From Seonamhaeicola algicola (GTDB taxonomy: Bacteria; Bacteroidota; Bacteroidia; Flavobacteriales; Flavobacteriaceae), in the NCBI RefSeq assembly GCF_007997385.1, contig NZ_VOSC01000019.1, positions 265,864-329,863 of the forward strand: a DNA stretch of 64,000 nucleotides, written 5' to 3'. How positions within the stretch are numbered: the stretch's first letter is position 1; every line of letters begins with the position of its first letter. This document shows, piece after piece, positions 19,844-28,235 of the stretch. The notes beneath the pieces are model-generated. The model saw nothing but the letters and a program-made list of their open reading frames with translations, was not told the origin of the DNA and ran no database searches. The position numbers and the translations under genes were made by a program.

Positions 19844-20713
19844 ATGGATGCTTATAAGATTAATAAAATAGAACGATGCTCTGGTATATCAGAGAAAGAG
19901 TTCTACAACAAATTTGTAAAAAAATCAATTCCTGTTGTTATATGTGATAAAGCCAAATGGGTTTTTTCAGAAAAATGTACACCTGAATACTTTAAAAAAA
20001 ACTATAACCATGTTACAAAAGTTGTAAATGGTACCAAACATTCTTTATCAGAAATAATTGAACTTTGTCAAAATTCAACACCAACCAATAAAGCTCCTTA
20101 TCCAAATATCTATGATATACCTAAGCATTTTCCAGAATATCTTGATTTAATTCCAAAAATTCTCTTCGGAAAATCTAATCGTATTTTCAGTAAACTACTG
20201 CCAAATATTATAGCTAGTAGAAATAATCAAATTGAATTTTTCTTTGGCGGATATGGCTGCTCATTTCCTTATTTACACATTGATTATAATTGGGTACATA
20301 CACAACTTACCCAAGTTATAGGAGAAAAAGACTTTATCTTGTATCCTCCAAGTCAAACCAAATATTTATATCCAGATAAAGATGCTCCCAATAAAAGCCC
20401 TGTAAATATTATAAACCCTGATTATGAAAAATATCCTGAATTTAAAAATGCTAAATCTGTAAAAGTTACTCTCAAACCAGGCGAAACTATTTTTATTCCC
20501 TCAGGTTGGTGGCATACAACTTATATTCATAATTTCAATCTTACTTTTGCTGTAGACCATGTAAATAAATATAACTGGAATACTTTTTTGAACAAGAATT
20601 ATGATGTTGCAAAAAAACACATTCCTAAAGTTGCTTGGTCTTTAAAAATTTACAAAGTTATTTTTGGTACTATATTCAATATCAAAGAGTTTTTATTCAA
20701 TAAATTAAAATAA
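19844..20713 (+). CDS. JmjC/cupin-like Fe(II)/2-oxoglutarate oxygenase
   Basis: 289 residues, no signal peptide. The beta-barrel motif SFPYLHIDYNW gives the metal ligands His145 and Asp147, and IFIPSGWWHTTYIHN gives His224, the HxD...H triad of cupin_8/JmjC hydroxylases. GEKDFILYPPSQTKYLYP is the characteristic middle strand. Known relatives hydroxylate proteins, RNA or small molecules; the substrate here is unknown. The gene is somewhat richer in A+T than its neighbours. Confidence 0.8.
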   Translation: MDAYKINKIERCSGISEKEFYNKFVKKSIPVVICDKAKWVFSEKCTPEYFKKNYNHVTKVVNGTKHSLSEIIELCQNSTPTNKAPYPNIYDIPKHFPEYLDLIPKILFGKSNRIFSKLLPNIIASRNNQIEFFFGGYGCSFPYLHIDYNWVHTQLTQVIGEKDFILYPPSQTKYLYPDKDAPNKSPVNIINPDYEKYPEFKNAKSVKVTLKPGETIFIPSGWWHTTYIHNFNLTFAVDHVNKYNWNTFLNKNYDVAKKHIPKVAWSLKIYKVIFGTIFNIKEFLFNKLK

Positions 20714-20828
20714 AACAACTCACTTTAAAATAAGAATAAATTATCGTTTAAAAAACAAACTATAATTAATATCTATTGATTGATAAAAAATTAAAATTTT
20801 ATTTTTCAATGAATTCTTAATGCTGTTT

Positions 20829-20836
20829 TATATTTG
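20829..20836 (+). promoter_or_regulatory. Bacteroidota -7 box for peroxiredoxin
   Basis: TATATTTG matches TAnnTTTG and lies 36 bases before the peroxiredoxin ATG; the -33 element is not clear. Confidence 0.45.
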
Positions 20837-20872
20837 TAGTGAAAAATTTAATAACTATTTAAATATAAAAAC

Positions 20873-21511
20873 ATGTCATTAGTAGGTAAAAAATTCCCTG
20901 ATTTAAACGTAGACGCCATGAACGAAATGGGCGATACTTTTAAAGTAAACGTATTAGAAGAAGCTGTAAACAACAAAAAGAAAGTTGTGCTTTTTTGGTA
21001 TCCAAAAGATTTTACTTTTGTATGCCCTACAGAATTACACGCATTTCAGGCTGCATTACCAGAATTTGAAAAACGCAATACAATTGTAATTGGCGCTTCA
21101 TGTGATACGCCAGAAGTACACTTTGCGTGGTTAAATACTGCTAAAGATAACGGTGGTATTGAAGGCGTTACTTACCCAATTCTTGCAGATAGTAACAGAA
21201 ACCTTTCTAGCATTTTAGGTATTTTAGATATTACTAATGAAAAATACGATGAAGAAACTGGTACTGTGCAAGTTGAAGGAGATAACGTTACTTACAGAGC
21301 TACCTATATTATTGATGAAGAAGGTACAGTACAACACGAAAGTATTAACAACATGCCATTAGGTAGAAATGTTGGTGAGTATATTAGATTAGTTGATGCC
21401 TTAACACACGTACAAGAAAAAGGAGAGGTTTGTCCTGCTAACTGGGAAGAAGGTAAAGATGCCATGAATGCCAATAGAGATGGTGTTGCATCATACTTAG
21501 CAAGCCACTAA
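20873..21511 (+). CDS. Typical 2-Cys peroxiredoxin (AhpC/Prx1 type)
   Basis: 212 residues. Peroxidatic Cys51 is in DFTFVCPTELHAF, and the resolving Cys187 is in GEVCPANW. The enzyme reduces hydrogen peroxide, alkyl hydroperoxides and peroxynitrite in the cytoplasm and is recycled by a thioredoxin. A thioredoxin gene follows after 56 bases, across a stable hairpin. No ahpF is adjacent, so the thioredoxin route is likely. Confidence 0.94.
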   Translation: MSLVGKKFPDLNVDAMNEMGDTFKVNVLEEAVNNKKKVVLFWYPKDFTFVCPTELHAFQAALPEFEKRNTIVIGASCDTPEVHFAWLNTAKDNGGIEGVTYPILADSNRNLSSILGILDITNEKYDEETGTVQVEGDNVTYRATYIIDEEGTVQHESINNMPLGRNVGEYIRLVDALTHVQEKGEVCPANWEEGKDAMNANRDGVASYLASH

Positions 21512-21523
21512 AAAAATAACCAC

Positions 21524-21553
21524 AATCAAGGTAGATATCTTTCTACCTTGATT
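21524..21553 (+). terminator. Hairpin between peroxiredoxin and thioredoxin genes
   Basis: Two perfect 12-base arms (AATCAAGGTAGA and its complement) enclose a six-base loop. Only a short T-run follows, before an A-tract, so it looks like a partial terminator or an RNA-stabilising stem that gives more peroxiredoxin than thioredoxin transcript. Confidence 0.55.
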
Positions 21554-21567
21554 TAAAAAAAGTTGCT

Positions 21568-21876
21568 ATGATAAAAGAATTAGATCAAGATAATTTAGCC
21601 AGTATTGTTTCAGATAACAATACAGTAATTGTGCAATACTCTGCCACATGGTGTGGTAATTGCCGTATTATGAAGCCAAAGTTTAAAAAATTAGCTTCAG
21701 AAAATGAAAACGTATCATTTGTAATTGTTGATGCTGAAAAATTTCCAGAATCAAGAAAATTAGCTACCGTTGATAATTTACCAACCTTTGCTACTTTTAA
21801 AAACGGAAATAAAGTAAACCAAGTACAAACCAATAAGTTTGATGTTTTAAAAGAACTTGTTGACGAAGTCATTTAG
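21568..21876 (+). CDS. Thioredoxin-family protein
   Basis: 102 residues with the redox centre SATWCGNCRIMKPKF (Cys29 and Cys32; CGNC instead of the classical CGPC) and the cis-proline loop NLPTFATFKNG. It is cytoplasmic and probably reduces the peroxiredoxin encoded just upstream. The CGNC centre should shift the redox potential relative to CGPC thioredoxins. Confidence 0.9.
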   Translation: MIKELDQDNLASIVSDNNTVIVQYSATWCGNCRIMKPKFKKLASENENVSFVIVDAEKFPESRKLATVDNLPTFATFKNGNKVNQVQTNKFDVLKELVDEVI

Positions 21877-21941
21877 TTTTAAGCACAGATACATACACAA
21901 AATAGTTTTCGCTACAGCGGAAATACAAAATAATAATCTAT

Positions 21942-22199
21942 ATGAAGTTACCAGTAATTAAACATTTAACGCAGTTTATTGAAGAAAACGACGAAGATTT
22001 TGTTAATGAAACAATTGAAACGTTAGAAGCTTTAACCGAAGTACCATCTTTAAAAGATGAAGAACTTGATGTTATTGGAGAACTAATTTCTAACATGTAC
22101 GGTGCTGTTGAAGTTAATAAAATGATTAAAGACGGTACGCCTAAAAAAGAAGCATTAAACAATTTTATGCAACGTGTTTTAGGCTCTATTGACAAATAG
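21942..22199 (+). CDS. Small acidic protein, DUF6952-like
   Basis: 85 residues, all helical in character (LPVIKHLTQFIEENDEDFVN, LISNMYGAVEVNKMI). I associate this sequence with DUF6952, a small conserved protein found beside peroxiredoxin and thioredoxin genes in Flavobacteriia; no function is known to me. It follows the thioredoxin by 65 bases and ends in a strong terminator, so the three genes form one unit. Confidence 0.7.
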   Translation: MKLPVIKHLTQFIEENDEDFVNETIETLEALTEVPSLKDEELDVIGELISNMYGAVEVNKMIKDGTPKKEALNNFMQRVLGSIDK

Positions 22200-22222
22200 A
22201 AGTTATAGAAAAAGAAAAATTT

Positions 22223-22256
22223 AAAACCACTTTGTTTGTGCAAAGTGGTTTTTTTA
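22223..22256 (+). terminator. Intrinsic terminator of the Prx-Trx-DUF6952 unit
   Basis: Arms AAAACCACTTTG and CAAAGTGGTTTT with a TTTTTTT tail. Confidence 0.85.
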
Positions 22257-22441
22257 TTTTTAAAATTAACCAAAGGCAACCTGTAAATCCACTAGTAAAA
22301 ATGAAGCTAACAAAACTATTGAAAAGGTTAATGCTTGCACAAAATTATTGTAAATAATAAGTCATATAAGTTTATTCCTAAAAAAAGAACTTTTAATCTT
22401 AAAACAACAACTACCTTTGGTATTACTTTAAGCCAACCATT

Positions 22442-22726
22442 ATGCATGCAAAAAAGCTATTAATAATTTCAATACTATTAACATTTACAGCTAGTTTAAT
22501 GATATATATTAAACTAAGCTATTTTTTTTGGAGCTCAAAGTTCGATTATATCTTCAACCTAAGCACAGGTATATTCTTAATGGCTGCGCTACTAGCTTTA
22601 ATAGTATGTATTAAATCTTCAATACAATTTTACAACACCCAAAAATTTCAATGGCTCTGGTTTTTTAGCACCACATTAGCCATTTCATTTATTACTGCTT
22701 TTGTATATTATTTAATTAATAAATAA
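22442..22726 (+). CDS. Small three-helix membrane protein
   Basis: 94 residues with hydrophobic segments at about 5-26, 42-60 and 72-91, and short charged loops. No known domain. It stands alone between a terminator and the TetR gene. Codon use is like its neighbours, so it is probably real, but no function can be proposed. Confidence 0.5.
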   Translation: MHAKKLLIISILLTFTASLMIYIKLSYFFWSSKFDYIFNLSTGIFLMAALLALIVCIKSSIQFYNTQKFQWLWFFSTTLAISFITAFVYYLINK

Positions 22727-22830
22727 AATAGAAATACATTAGTTAAAAACGGGTACTTGTAAAGCTAAAGAACGAATCTACCATTACAGCTAATATAATA
22801 AAACACTTAATTTTAAAATTTCGTTAAAAA

Positions 22831-22863
22831 TTTGGAATAAATATTCCAAAAATTATATATTTG
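22831..22863 (+). promoter_or_regulatory. TetR promoter with overlapping operator
   Basis: The perfect 9-2-9 inverted repeat TTTGGAATAAATATTCCAAA occupies 22831-22850. Its first TTTG can serve as the -33 element, and TATATTTG at 22856-22863 is an exact -7 box 21 bases further. A repressor on the repeat would block polymerase. A related repeat lies before the SDR gene. Confidence 0.7.
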
Positions 22864-22867
22864 CCTT

Positions 22868-23419
22868 GTGAATAAAAAAGAAGCCATATTATCTGCCGCC
22901 ATTACCTTACTAACAGAAAAAGGTGTGCACAATACACCAATGTCTGCTATTGCAAAAGCTGCAGGCACAGGCATGGGAACCATTTATAATTATTTCCCTA
23001 ATAAAGAGGCATTAATTAACGCTATATATGTAAATATTAAACAACAAGAAACTAACGTTTTTATAACGTTTGATGTTAGCAAACCTATTAAAACACAGTT
23101 TGAAAATTATTATGCAGCAATAATAGACTTTTTTATTGCACATCCTACTTACTTTCAATTTATGGAACAGCTTCAAGCATCACCAATAATTACTGAAAGC
23201 TCTAGAAACGAAGGACAAAAATCTATTACTGAAGTTTATAATTTACTAGAAAAAGGCCAACAACAACGCATAATAAAGCCTATTAACATAAATGAGTTAC
23301 TTATGTTTATTGGTGGCTCTATTTTATCATATTTACGCTGGTATTTTAATGTAAACGAAACTAAAAAAGCAGCGCTTAACAATCAAATTAACCTACTTTG
23401 GGATGCTATAAAAGCATAA
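22868..23419 (+). CDS. TetR/AcrR-family transcriptional repressor
   Basis: 183 residues from a GTG start. The N-terminal helix-turn-helix is evident (KEAILSAAITLLTEKGVHNTPMSAIAKAAGTGMGTIYNYFPNKEAL). The C-terminal ligand-binding part is helical. The GTG is only four bases after the -7 box, so the mRNA may be nearly leaderless. It heads a unit with the SDR gene, and both promoters carry similar palindromes, which suggests autoregulation plus control of the SDR. Confidence 0.92.
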   Translation: MNKKEAILSAAITLLTEKGVHNTPMSAIAKAAGTGMGTIYNYFPNKEALINAIYVNIKQQETNVFITFDVSKPIKTQFENYYAAIIDFFIAHPTYFQFMEQLQASPIITESSRNEGQKSITEVYNLLEKGQQQRIIKPININELLMFIGGSILSYLRWYFNVNETKKAALNNQINLLWDAIKA

Positions 23420-23437
23420 AAAAATTTACTATTAATT

Positions 23438-23457
23438 TGGAATGAATATTCACTCCA
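23438..23457. promoter_or_regulatory. Second TetR operator, before the SDR gene
   Basis: TGGAATGAATATTCACTCCA is an inverted repeat with one mismatched pair, 13 bases before the SDR start. Its core TGGAAT-x-AATATTC matches the repeat at 22831-22850. Confidence 0.65.
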
Positions 23458-23470
23458 CAAAATAAAACTT

Positions 23471-24331
23471 ATGAAAAAAAACATTTTAATTACAGGAACA
23501 TCAACAGGCGTTGGTTTTGAAAGCGCCATACTATTTGCTAAAAACAATTATAAAGTGTACGCAACCATGCGAAACCTAGATAAAGCTGTAGATTTAAAAA
23601 AACAAATAGAAGCGCACAGTCTAGATATCCATCTATTACCTTTAGACGTTACAAAAACCGAAACTATAAAAGCAGCTGTAAATACTATTATTAAAAACGA
23701 TGGAAAAATAGATATGCTATTAAACAATGCAGGTGCTGGTTTTGCAAAAACAACAGAGCAAGCCACAGAAGCTGAAATTAAATGGGTTACAGACGTAAAC
23801 TACCTTGGTGTGGTATATTGTACACAAGCAGTTTTACCACACATGCGTAAACAAAAATCGGGACAAATAATTAGTATAACCTCGGTTGGTGGTTTAGTTG
23901 GGCAACCATTTAACGAGTTGTATTGCGGTGCTAAATTTGCGGTTGAAGGTTTTATGGAAGGTTTAGCAGCCTATGTTAGCGATGCCTTTAATATTAAAAT
24001 TTCTTGTGTAGAACCTGGCGGAATTTCAACAGAATTTATGGCTTCGGCAATAGAAAAAACAGCTGTAGAAGGACAATTTGCAACCGGCGAGTACGCTCCT
24101 ATTTTTGAGCGTTATATGGCAGGAAACCAACAAAGAGCCAAAGAAAGTAAAATACAAGTGTACCAAACTGGTTTAGAAGTAGCTCAAGTGGTTTTAAATG
24201 TAGCACAAAGCGAAAATCCACCATTACGCATACGTACCTCACAATGGGCCGAAGATTTTTGCAAACTAAAAACACAAGCAGACCCTGATGGTACAAAATT
24301 AGTAGCACAAATTAAAAACAGTTTTTTATAA
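23471..24331 (+). CDS. Short-chain dehydrogenase/reductase (classical SDR)
   Basis: 286 residues. The Rossmann motif is GTSTGVGFESA near the N-terminus, followed by NNAGAGF, the catalytic Ser in ISITSVGG, and YCGAKFA (YxxxK). The C-terminal part includes CVEPGGISTEF. It uses NAD(P)H to reduce or oxidise a carbonyl or alcohol substrate that cannot be named. The upstream TetR gene and shared operator suggest induction by the TetR ligand, perhaps an aldehyde or xenobiotic. Confidence 0.92.
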   Translation: MKKNILITGTSTGVGFESAILFAKNNYKVYATMRNLDKAVDLKKQIEAHSLDIHLLPLDVTKTETIKAAVNTIIKNDGKIDMLLNNAGAGFAKTTEQATEAEIKWVTDVNYLGVVYCTQAVLPHMRKQKSGQIISITSVGGLVGQPFNELYCGAKFAVEGFMEGLAAYVSDAFNIKISCVEPGGISTEFMASAIEKTAVEGQFATGEYAPIFERYMAGNQQRAKESKIQVYQTGLEVAQVVLNVAQSENPPLRIRTSQWAEDFCKLKTQADPDGTKLVAQIKNSFL

Positions 24332-24353
24332 CATTTTATAAAACTGAATTTTT

Positions 24354-24386
24354 AAAACCACTTAGCAAACGCTTGGTGGTTTTTTG
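24354..24386 (+). terminator. Intrinsic terminator after the SDR gene
   Basis: Interrupted stem AAAACCAC / GTGGTTTT with an inner AGC/GCT pair and loop AAAC, then T-tract. It separates the TetR/SDR unit from the reverse-transcriptase cassette. Confidence 0.7.
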
Positions 24387-24498
24387 TTTTTAATAACTTG
24401 TTATTGTTTAAAAAATGTACGAAAACAAAGAAGCCTTTTGCATATATTTTTTGATTTAATTTGGTAAATTCGTGGGAGCTATTAATTAACTATCCACT

Positions 24499-25998
24499 AT
24501 GTTAGATCAATCCTTTTCAAGTAGTAATTTTAATAAAATCTTTTTAAAAGAAAATCGAAAAGGGAATTTTGACAAATCCCACTTCACTGAAGAATATTTA
24601 AAGAAGCATCAAGAGTTTAAAAATATTGTAGGGGAAAAATTAAACCTAAAGAAAACCAGAGCTCTAACTGAAGAAGAATTAGACAATTTTGCTGAAAGGT
24701 TAGAGAAAATTAATAATGAAAAAGAAGAAATTAGACTATCTGTTTTTGAAGATTATTCTAATGTAATTAACAACCAAAATACTCCTTTTCAATTCAAAAT
24801 AGTATATAATTCTACAAAAGAAGTTTATACTGTTGAAAACGATGCTGCTTCCTATTATGCAATAAAACAACTCCAACGAAATATCTACAAGACTTTTAAA
24901 GTTATTCAAGCGGATAGAAATAAAATTATAAAGCAAATTTTTAATATTGCTTCCGATGGATTTCCTAAAGTAATTATAAAGACTGATATAAAATCATTTT
25001 ACGAGTCCATTCCTCAAGATAAACTCTTTAAAAAAATAGAGAATAATACGTTGCTTTCACCATTTTCTAAAAAATTGATTAAAAGGCTTTTTTATGAGTT
25101 TGAAGATAAAAAAGACAAAACTAAAATACCTTTAGGAAAAGGTGTACCGAGAGGAATTGGTATTAGCGCATATCTATCTGAATTATATATGCGAGATATA
25201 GATAAAGAAATTAAAACATTAGAGGATGTAATTTATTATGCTCGTTATGTTGATGATATTATTGTAATTATTTGCCCAAAAACCGAATCAAAGAAAAGAG
25301 ATTATTTAAGCGAAATTAAAAGAATTGTGAATGAAAATTTATTGGAGTTAAAAGATGGATCTGATGGAGAAGAGAGTAAAACTAAAGAAATACCCCTATT
25401 TGAAAATAAGGAGAATAATGATCCAATCTCTGAAGAATTTAAATACTTAGGTTATAAATTCATTTTAAAGCATTTCCCTAAGAAATGTAAAACAGATTTA
25501 ACCTTTGAAATAAGCGATAATAAAATCAAAGAGAAATATATTAATCGATTAGAAGCTTTAGTTGAAACGTATAATAATGATTCAAAATATAATGAAAAGA
25601 GGGCTCGCAAAATTATGCTTGAAAGAATAAAGTTCCTTACCGGAAATTTTCACTTAAATAACAATAAGAAAAATATAAAATCAGGTGTGTTTTATTCTAA
25701 TAGAATGTTAGAATTAAATTACAACAACTTTGAAAGTTTAGATTTCCTCAATTCTGAATTAAGTAGAATAATTAATAATCTTTCTCCTCCTGTCATAATT
25801 CATAATGAAAACAACAATTTTAAAGAAAAACTAATTGATCATATCTTAAGTAACTATGATTTTAAAAAAGGTTTTAAAAACAAAGAAAAATTCTTCTATA
25901 CTTTTAATTTTAACTCAAAGGAAGAATCTTCTTTTTATTCAAAAAAATTCAAAAGAATAACAAACAAATTTGAAGTAATTAAATCTATTTGGAAGTAA
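24499..25998 (+). CDS. Reverse transcriptase, probable Drt3a (UG3-type) of a DRT3 antiphage system
   Basis: 499 residues, cytoplasmic. RT motif A is VIIKTDIKSFYESIP (Asp163), motif B is KGVPRGIGISAYLSELYM (about 214-231), motif C is YYARYVDDIIVI (Asp252, Asp253), and FKYLGYKF follows as a later palm segment. All catalytic carboxylates are intact. There is no maturase X, HNH or protease domain, so it is not a group II intron or diversity-generating RT. About 160 residues precede motif A and a long lysine-rich helical region follows. Its stop overlaps the next RT by one base. The pairing of two unlike RTs plus a downstream ncRNA is the DRT type 3 layout. The UG3 label is inferred from context, not from a profile search. 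Confidence 0.8.
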   Translation: MLDQSFSSSNFNKIFLKENRKGNFDKSHFTEEYLKKHQEFKNIVGEKLNLKKTRALTEEELDNFAERLEKINNEKEEIRLSVFEDYSNVINNQNTPFQFKIVYNSTKEVYTVENDAASYYAIKQLQRNIYKTFKVIQADRNKIIKQIFNIASDGFPKVIIKTDIKSFYESIPQDKLFKKIENNTLLSPFSKKLIKRLFYEFEDKKDKTKIPLGKGVPRGIGISAYLSELYMRDIDKEIKTLEDVIYYARYVDDIIVIICPKTESKKRDYLSEIKRIVNENLLELKDGSDGEESKTKEIPLFENKENNDPISEEFKYLGYKFILKHFPKKCKTDLTFEISDNKIKEKYINRLEALVETYNNDSKYNEKRARKIMLERIKFLTGNFHLNNNKKNIKSGVFYSNRMLELNYNNFESLDFLNSELSRIINNLSPPVIIHNENNNFKEKLIDHILSNYDFKKGFKNKEKFFYTFNFNSKEESSFYSKKFKRITNKFEVIKSIWK

Positions 25999-28235
25999 TG
26001 AGTAAAAAGAAAAAACATATAAAATATCCAAAAGAACGAGCGATACTTTCTGATGTTCTTCCTTATGAAATTCCTATTACTTTTTCTAATAGATATTTCT
26101 ACAGATTTTTGGTTAATAATGAAATAGAGCTTATACCATCTTCAAAATTTAATATAAAAGGTATAGTTCAATCGGATTTTCCTAACCTAAGTTTAAAAAA
26201 TTCAAATGGGTTAATTAAACATAAATCAAAATTAAAAGGAGAGAACCTTGAGGCATTAGAAATAATTTTGAAGGTATTATTTTCAACAAATACTAATAAT
26301 GTAAATACTAGAAAAATTCCTTTTACTTATAAAATTAGTCATAAGGAAAAAGATTTTAGAGAACTTGCTTTGATTCATCCAATGAATCAACTATTACTAG
26401 TTAATTTCTATGAACAATTTAAAGAATCAATCATATATTCTTGTTCATTAAGTAACTACAGCATAAGAAGACCTGATGGTGTAGCTAAATTTACTTTTTT
26501 TAATGATAAACTTCATCAGTCTAACAAAGGTGATTCGTCTGATTTTTTAGAATTGAGTGGTAAAGAATATGAAAATTTAAAGACTTTTTTTTCTTACAGT
26601 AAATACACCAATATTTATCAGTTTTTTGAAGATTACAGATATCAAAGAGCTGAAAAAAAATATAATCATTTATTTAAATTTGACATTTCTAAATGTTTTG
26701 ATAGTATTTATACCCATTCAATATCTTGGGCTGTATTAGGTCTAGAAGTTGTTAAAGAAAATTTTAAGTTTTCTGAAAATTCATTTTCAGGAAAATTTGA
26801 TAGATTTATTCAAAATACTAATTATGGTGAAACTAACAGTATTTTAATTGGTCCAGAATTTTCTAGAATATTTGCGGAGATTATTTTACAAAAAATAGAT
26901 ATAACAATAGAGAAAAAATTAAAAGAAAATAATTATTTACTTAAAGTAGACTACGAAATGTATCGTTATGTTGATGATTATTTTCTGTTCTGTGATGATA
27001 GTGTTTTAAAAGACGAAATATTAAAACTACTTAAACACGAATTAAAAAAATATAAATTATCAATTAATAATTCTAAAACAGAAGAATATAACAAACCAAT
27101 TATAACTGAAATAACAATTGCTAAAAATAAAATTATTGATTTATTTTCTGAAAATCCTAAATTTAAAATAACGGAAATAGAAGAAAAGGAAGTAGACAAG
27201 AAAGATAAAGATGATGCAGATGATGAAGTTTCTTTACTGAATCATAAATTTGAATTATCATTCAATCCCAATAAATTAGCAACACGTTACAAAATAATCA
27301 TAAAAGAATCTCAAGTTGATTATAAAGATGTTTTAAATTATAGCTTAGCTCTTCTTTCAAGTAAAATTGAAAAAAACTTAATTTCTTTTGAAAAAATATA
27401 TTTTAAATATCTTGAAGATAATGACGAAAAGGAGTTCTCTAAATCTGATTTGTTAAAACTTAGAAAAACGGAAAGTTTGTTTACTTCCCATATTGAAGGT
27501 GTAATTGATTTTATTTTCTTTATTTATTCAGTTTCCCCAAGAGTAAACTCAACAATTAAAGTGAGTCTTATTCTTTCAAAAATAATACTACTTTTTAAAG
27601 AAAAAAATAAAACGACTAAACAGTATAAAATTAGTCAAAACAACAGAGAACGTGTATTCAAAAAAATACTTGATGAGTCTAGTTTTATATTAAAGAAAAA
27701 CGCTCTAAATGAATATGCACAAGTAGAATCTCTTTATCTACTTACGCTATTAAGAGATTTAGGAAAAGAATATAGATTACCTGAAGAAATATTGATAAAA
27801 TTCTTAAACGCTTCTGAAGAAAACAATTCGGAAAAAATTACAATTAAAAATAATACGTTAAATTATTTTTCAATTGTTGTATTGTTCTATTACATAGGAC
27901 ATTCTCAAAAATATAAAAAGGTAAAAGAAGCTTTAATAGCTTATACTTTCAATTATATAAGAGAATACCCAAATGAAAAAAGAGGTAAATCTTCGGAAAT
28001 GGCACATTTAATACTTGACTTATTAGCTTGTCCATATTTAGAATTTAGAATAAAAACAAAACTCTTAATTTATTATCGCGATGATAATAAATTTTCACAA
28101 ATAAAAAAGACAATTTCTGACTCTAAAAAATTACATAAATTTCATAAAAATCATAAATATTGGTTTACTAAATGGGAAAGGTTTAACTTAGCGAAAGAAT
28201 TAGAAAATAAAAAGAGTCAAGAAGTTTACTCTTAA
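25998..28235 (+). CDS. Second reverse transcriptase, probable Drt3b (UG8-type)
   Basis: 745 residues from the ATG inside TAATG; a TTG nine bases earlier in frame is not needed. Motif A is LFKFDISKCFDSI (Asp229), motif B region is SILIGPEFSRIFAEIIL, and motif C is MYRYVDDYFLF (Asp326, Asp327). The N-terminal segment LPYEIPITFSN resembles Abi-type and UG8-type RTs. An acidic insert (EEKEVDKKDKDDADDE) follows the palm, then a helical C-terminal domain of about 350 residues, as in AbiA/AbiK-like RTs. It is translationally coupled to the first RT. In DRT3 the second enzyme is reported to make the complementary strand of an alternating repeat DNA; that role is transferred from the family, not shown here. 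Confidence 0.8.
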   Translation: MSKKKKHIKYPKERAILSDVLPYEIPITFSNRYFYRFLVNNEIELIPSSKFNIKGIVQSDFPNLSLKNSNGLIKHKSKLKGENLEALEIILKVLFSTNTNNVNTRKIPFTYKISHKEKDFRELALIHPMNQLLLVNFYEQFKESIIYSCSLSNYSIRRPDGVAKFTFFNDKLHQSNKGDSSDFLELSGKEYENLKTFFSYSKYTNIYQFFEDYRYQRAEKKYNHLFKFDISKCFDSIYTHSISWAVLGLEVVKENFKFSENSFSGKFDRFIQNTNYGETNSILIGPEFSRIFAEIILQKIDITIEKKLKENNYLLKVDYEMYRYVDDYFLFCDDSVLKDEILKLLKHELKKYKLSINNSKTEEYNKPIITEITIAKNKIIDLFSENPKFKITEIEEKEVDKKDKDDADDEVSLLNHKFELSFNPNKLATRYKIIIKESQVDYKDVLNYSLALLSSKIEKNLISFEKIYFKYLEDNDEKEFSKSDLLKLRKTESLFTSHIEGVIDFIFFIYSVSPRVNSTIKVSLILSKIILLFKEKNKTTKQYKISQNNRERVFKKILDESSFILKKNALNEYAQVESLYLLTLLRDLGKEYRLPEEILIKFLNASEENNSEKITIKNNTLNYFSIVVLFYYIGHSQKYKKVKEALIAYTFNYIREYPNEKRGKSSEMAHLILDLLACPYLEFRIKTKLLIYYRDDNKFSQIKKTISDSKKLHKFHKNHKYWFTKWERFNLAKELENKKSQEVYS

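Noticed and set aside
24387-24498. Upstream leader of the first RT as site of the ncRNA
   Set aside because: It has no ACAC run and no stable hairpin; the downstream region has both plus a terminator.
24499-28235. Group II intron, retron or diversity-generating retroelement as explanation for the RTs
   Set aside because: No maturase or HNH domain, no intron ends, no msr/msd-type inverted repeats beside a single small RT, and no template/variable repeat or accessory gene. Two coupled RTs fit DRT3 better.
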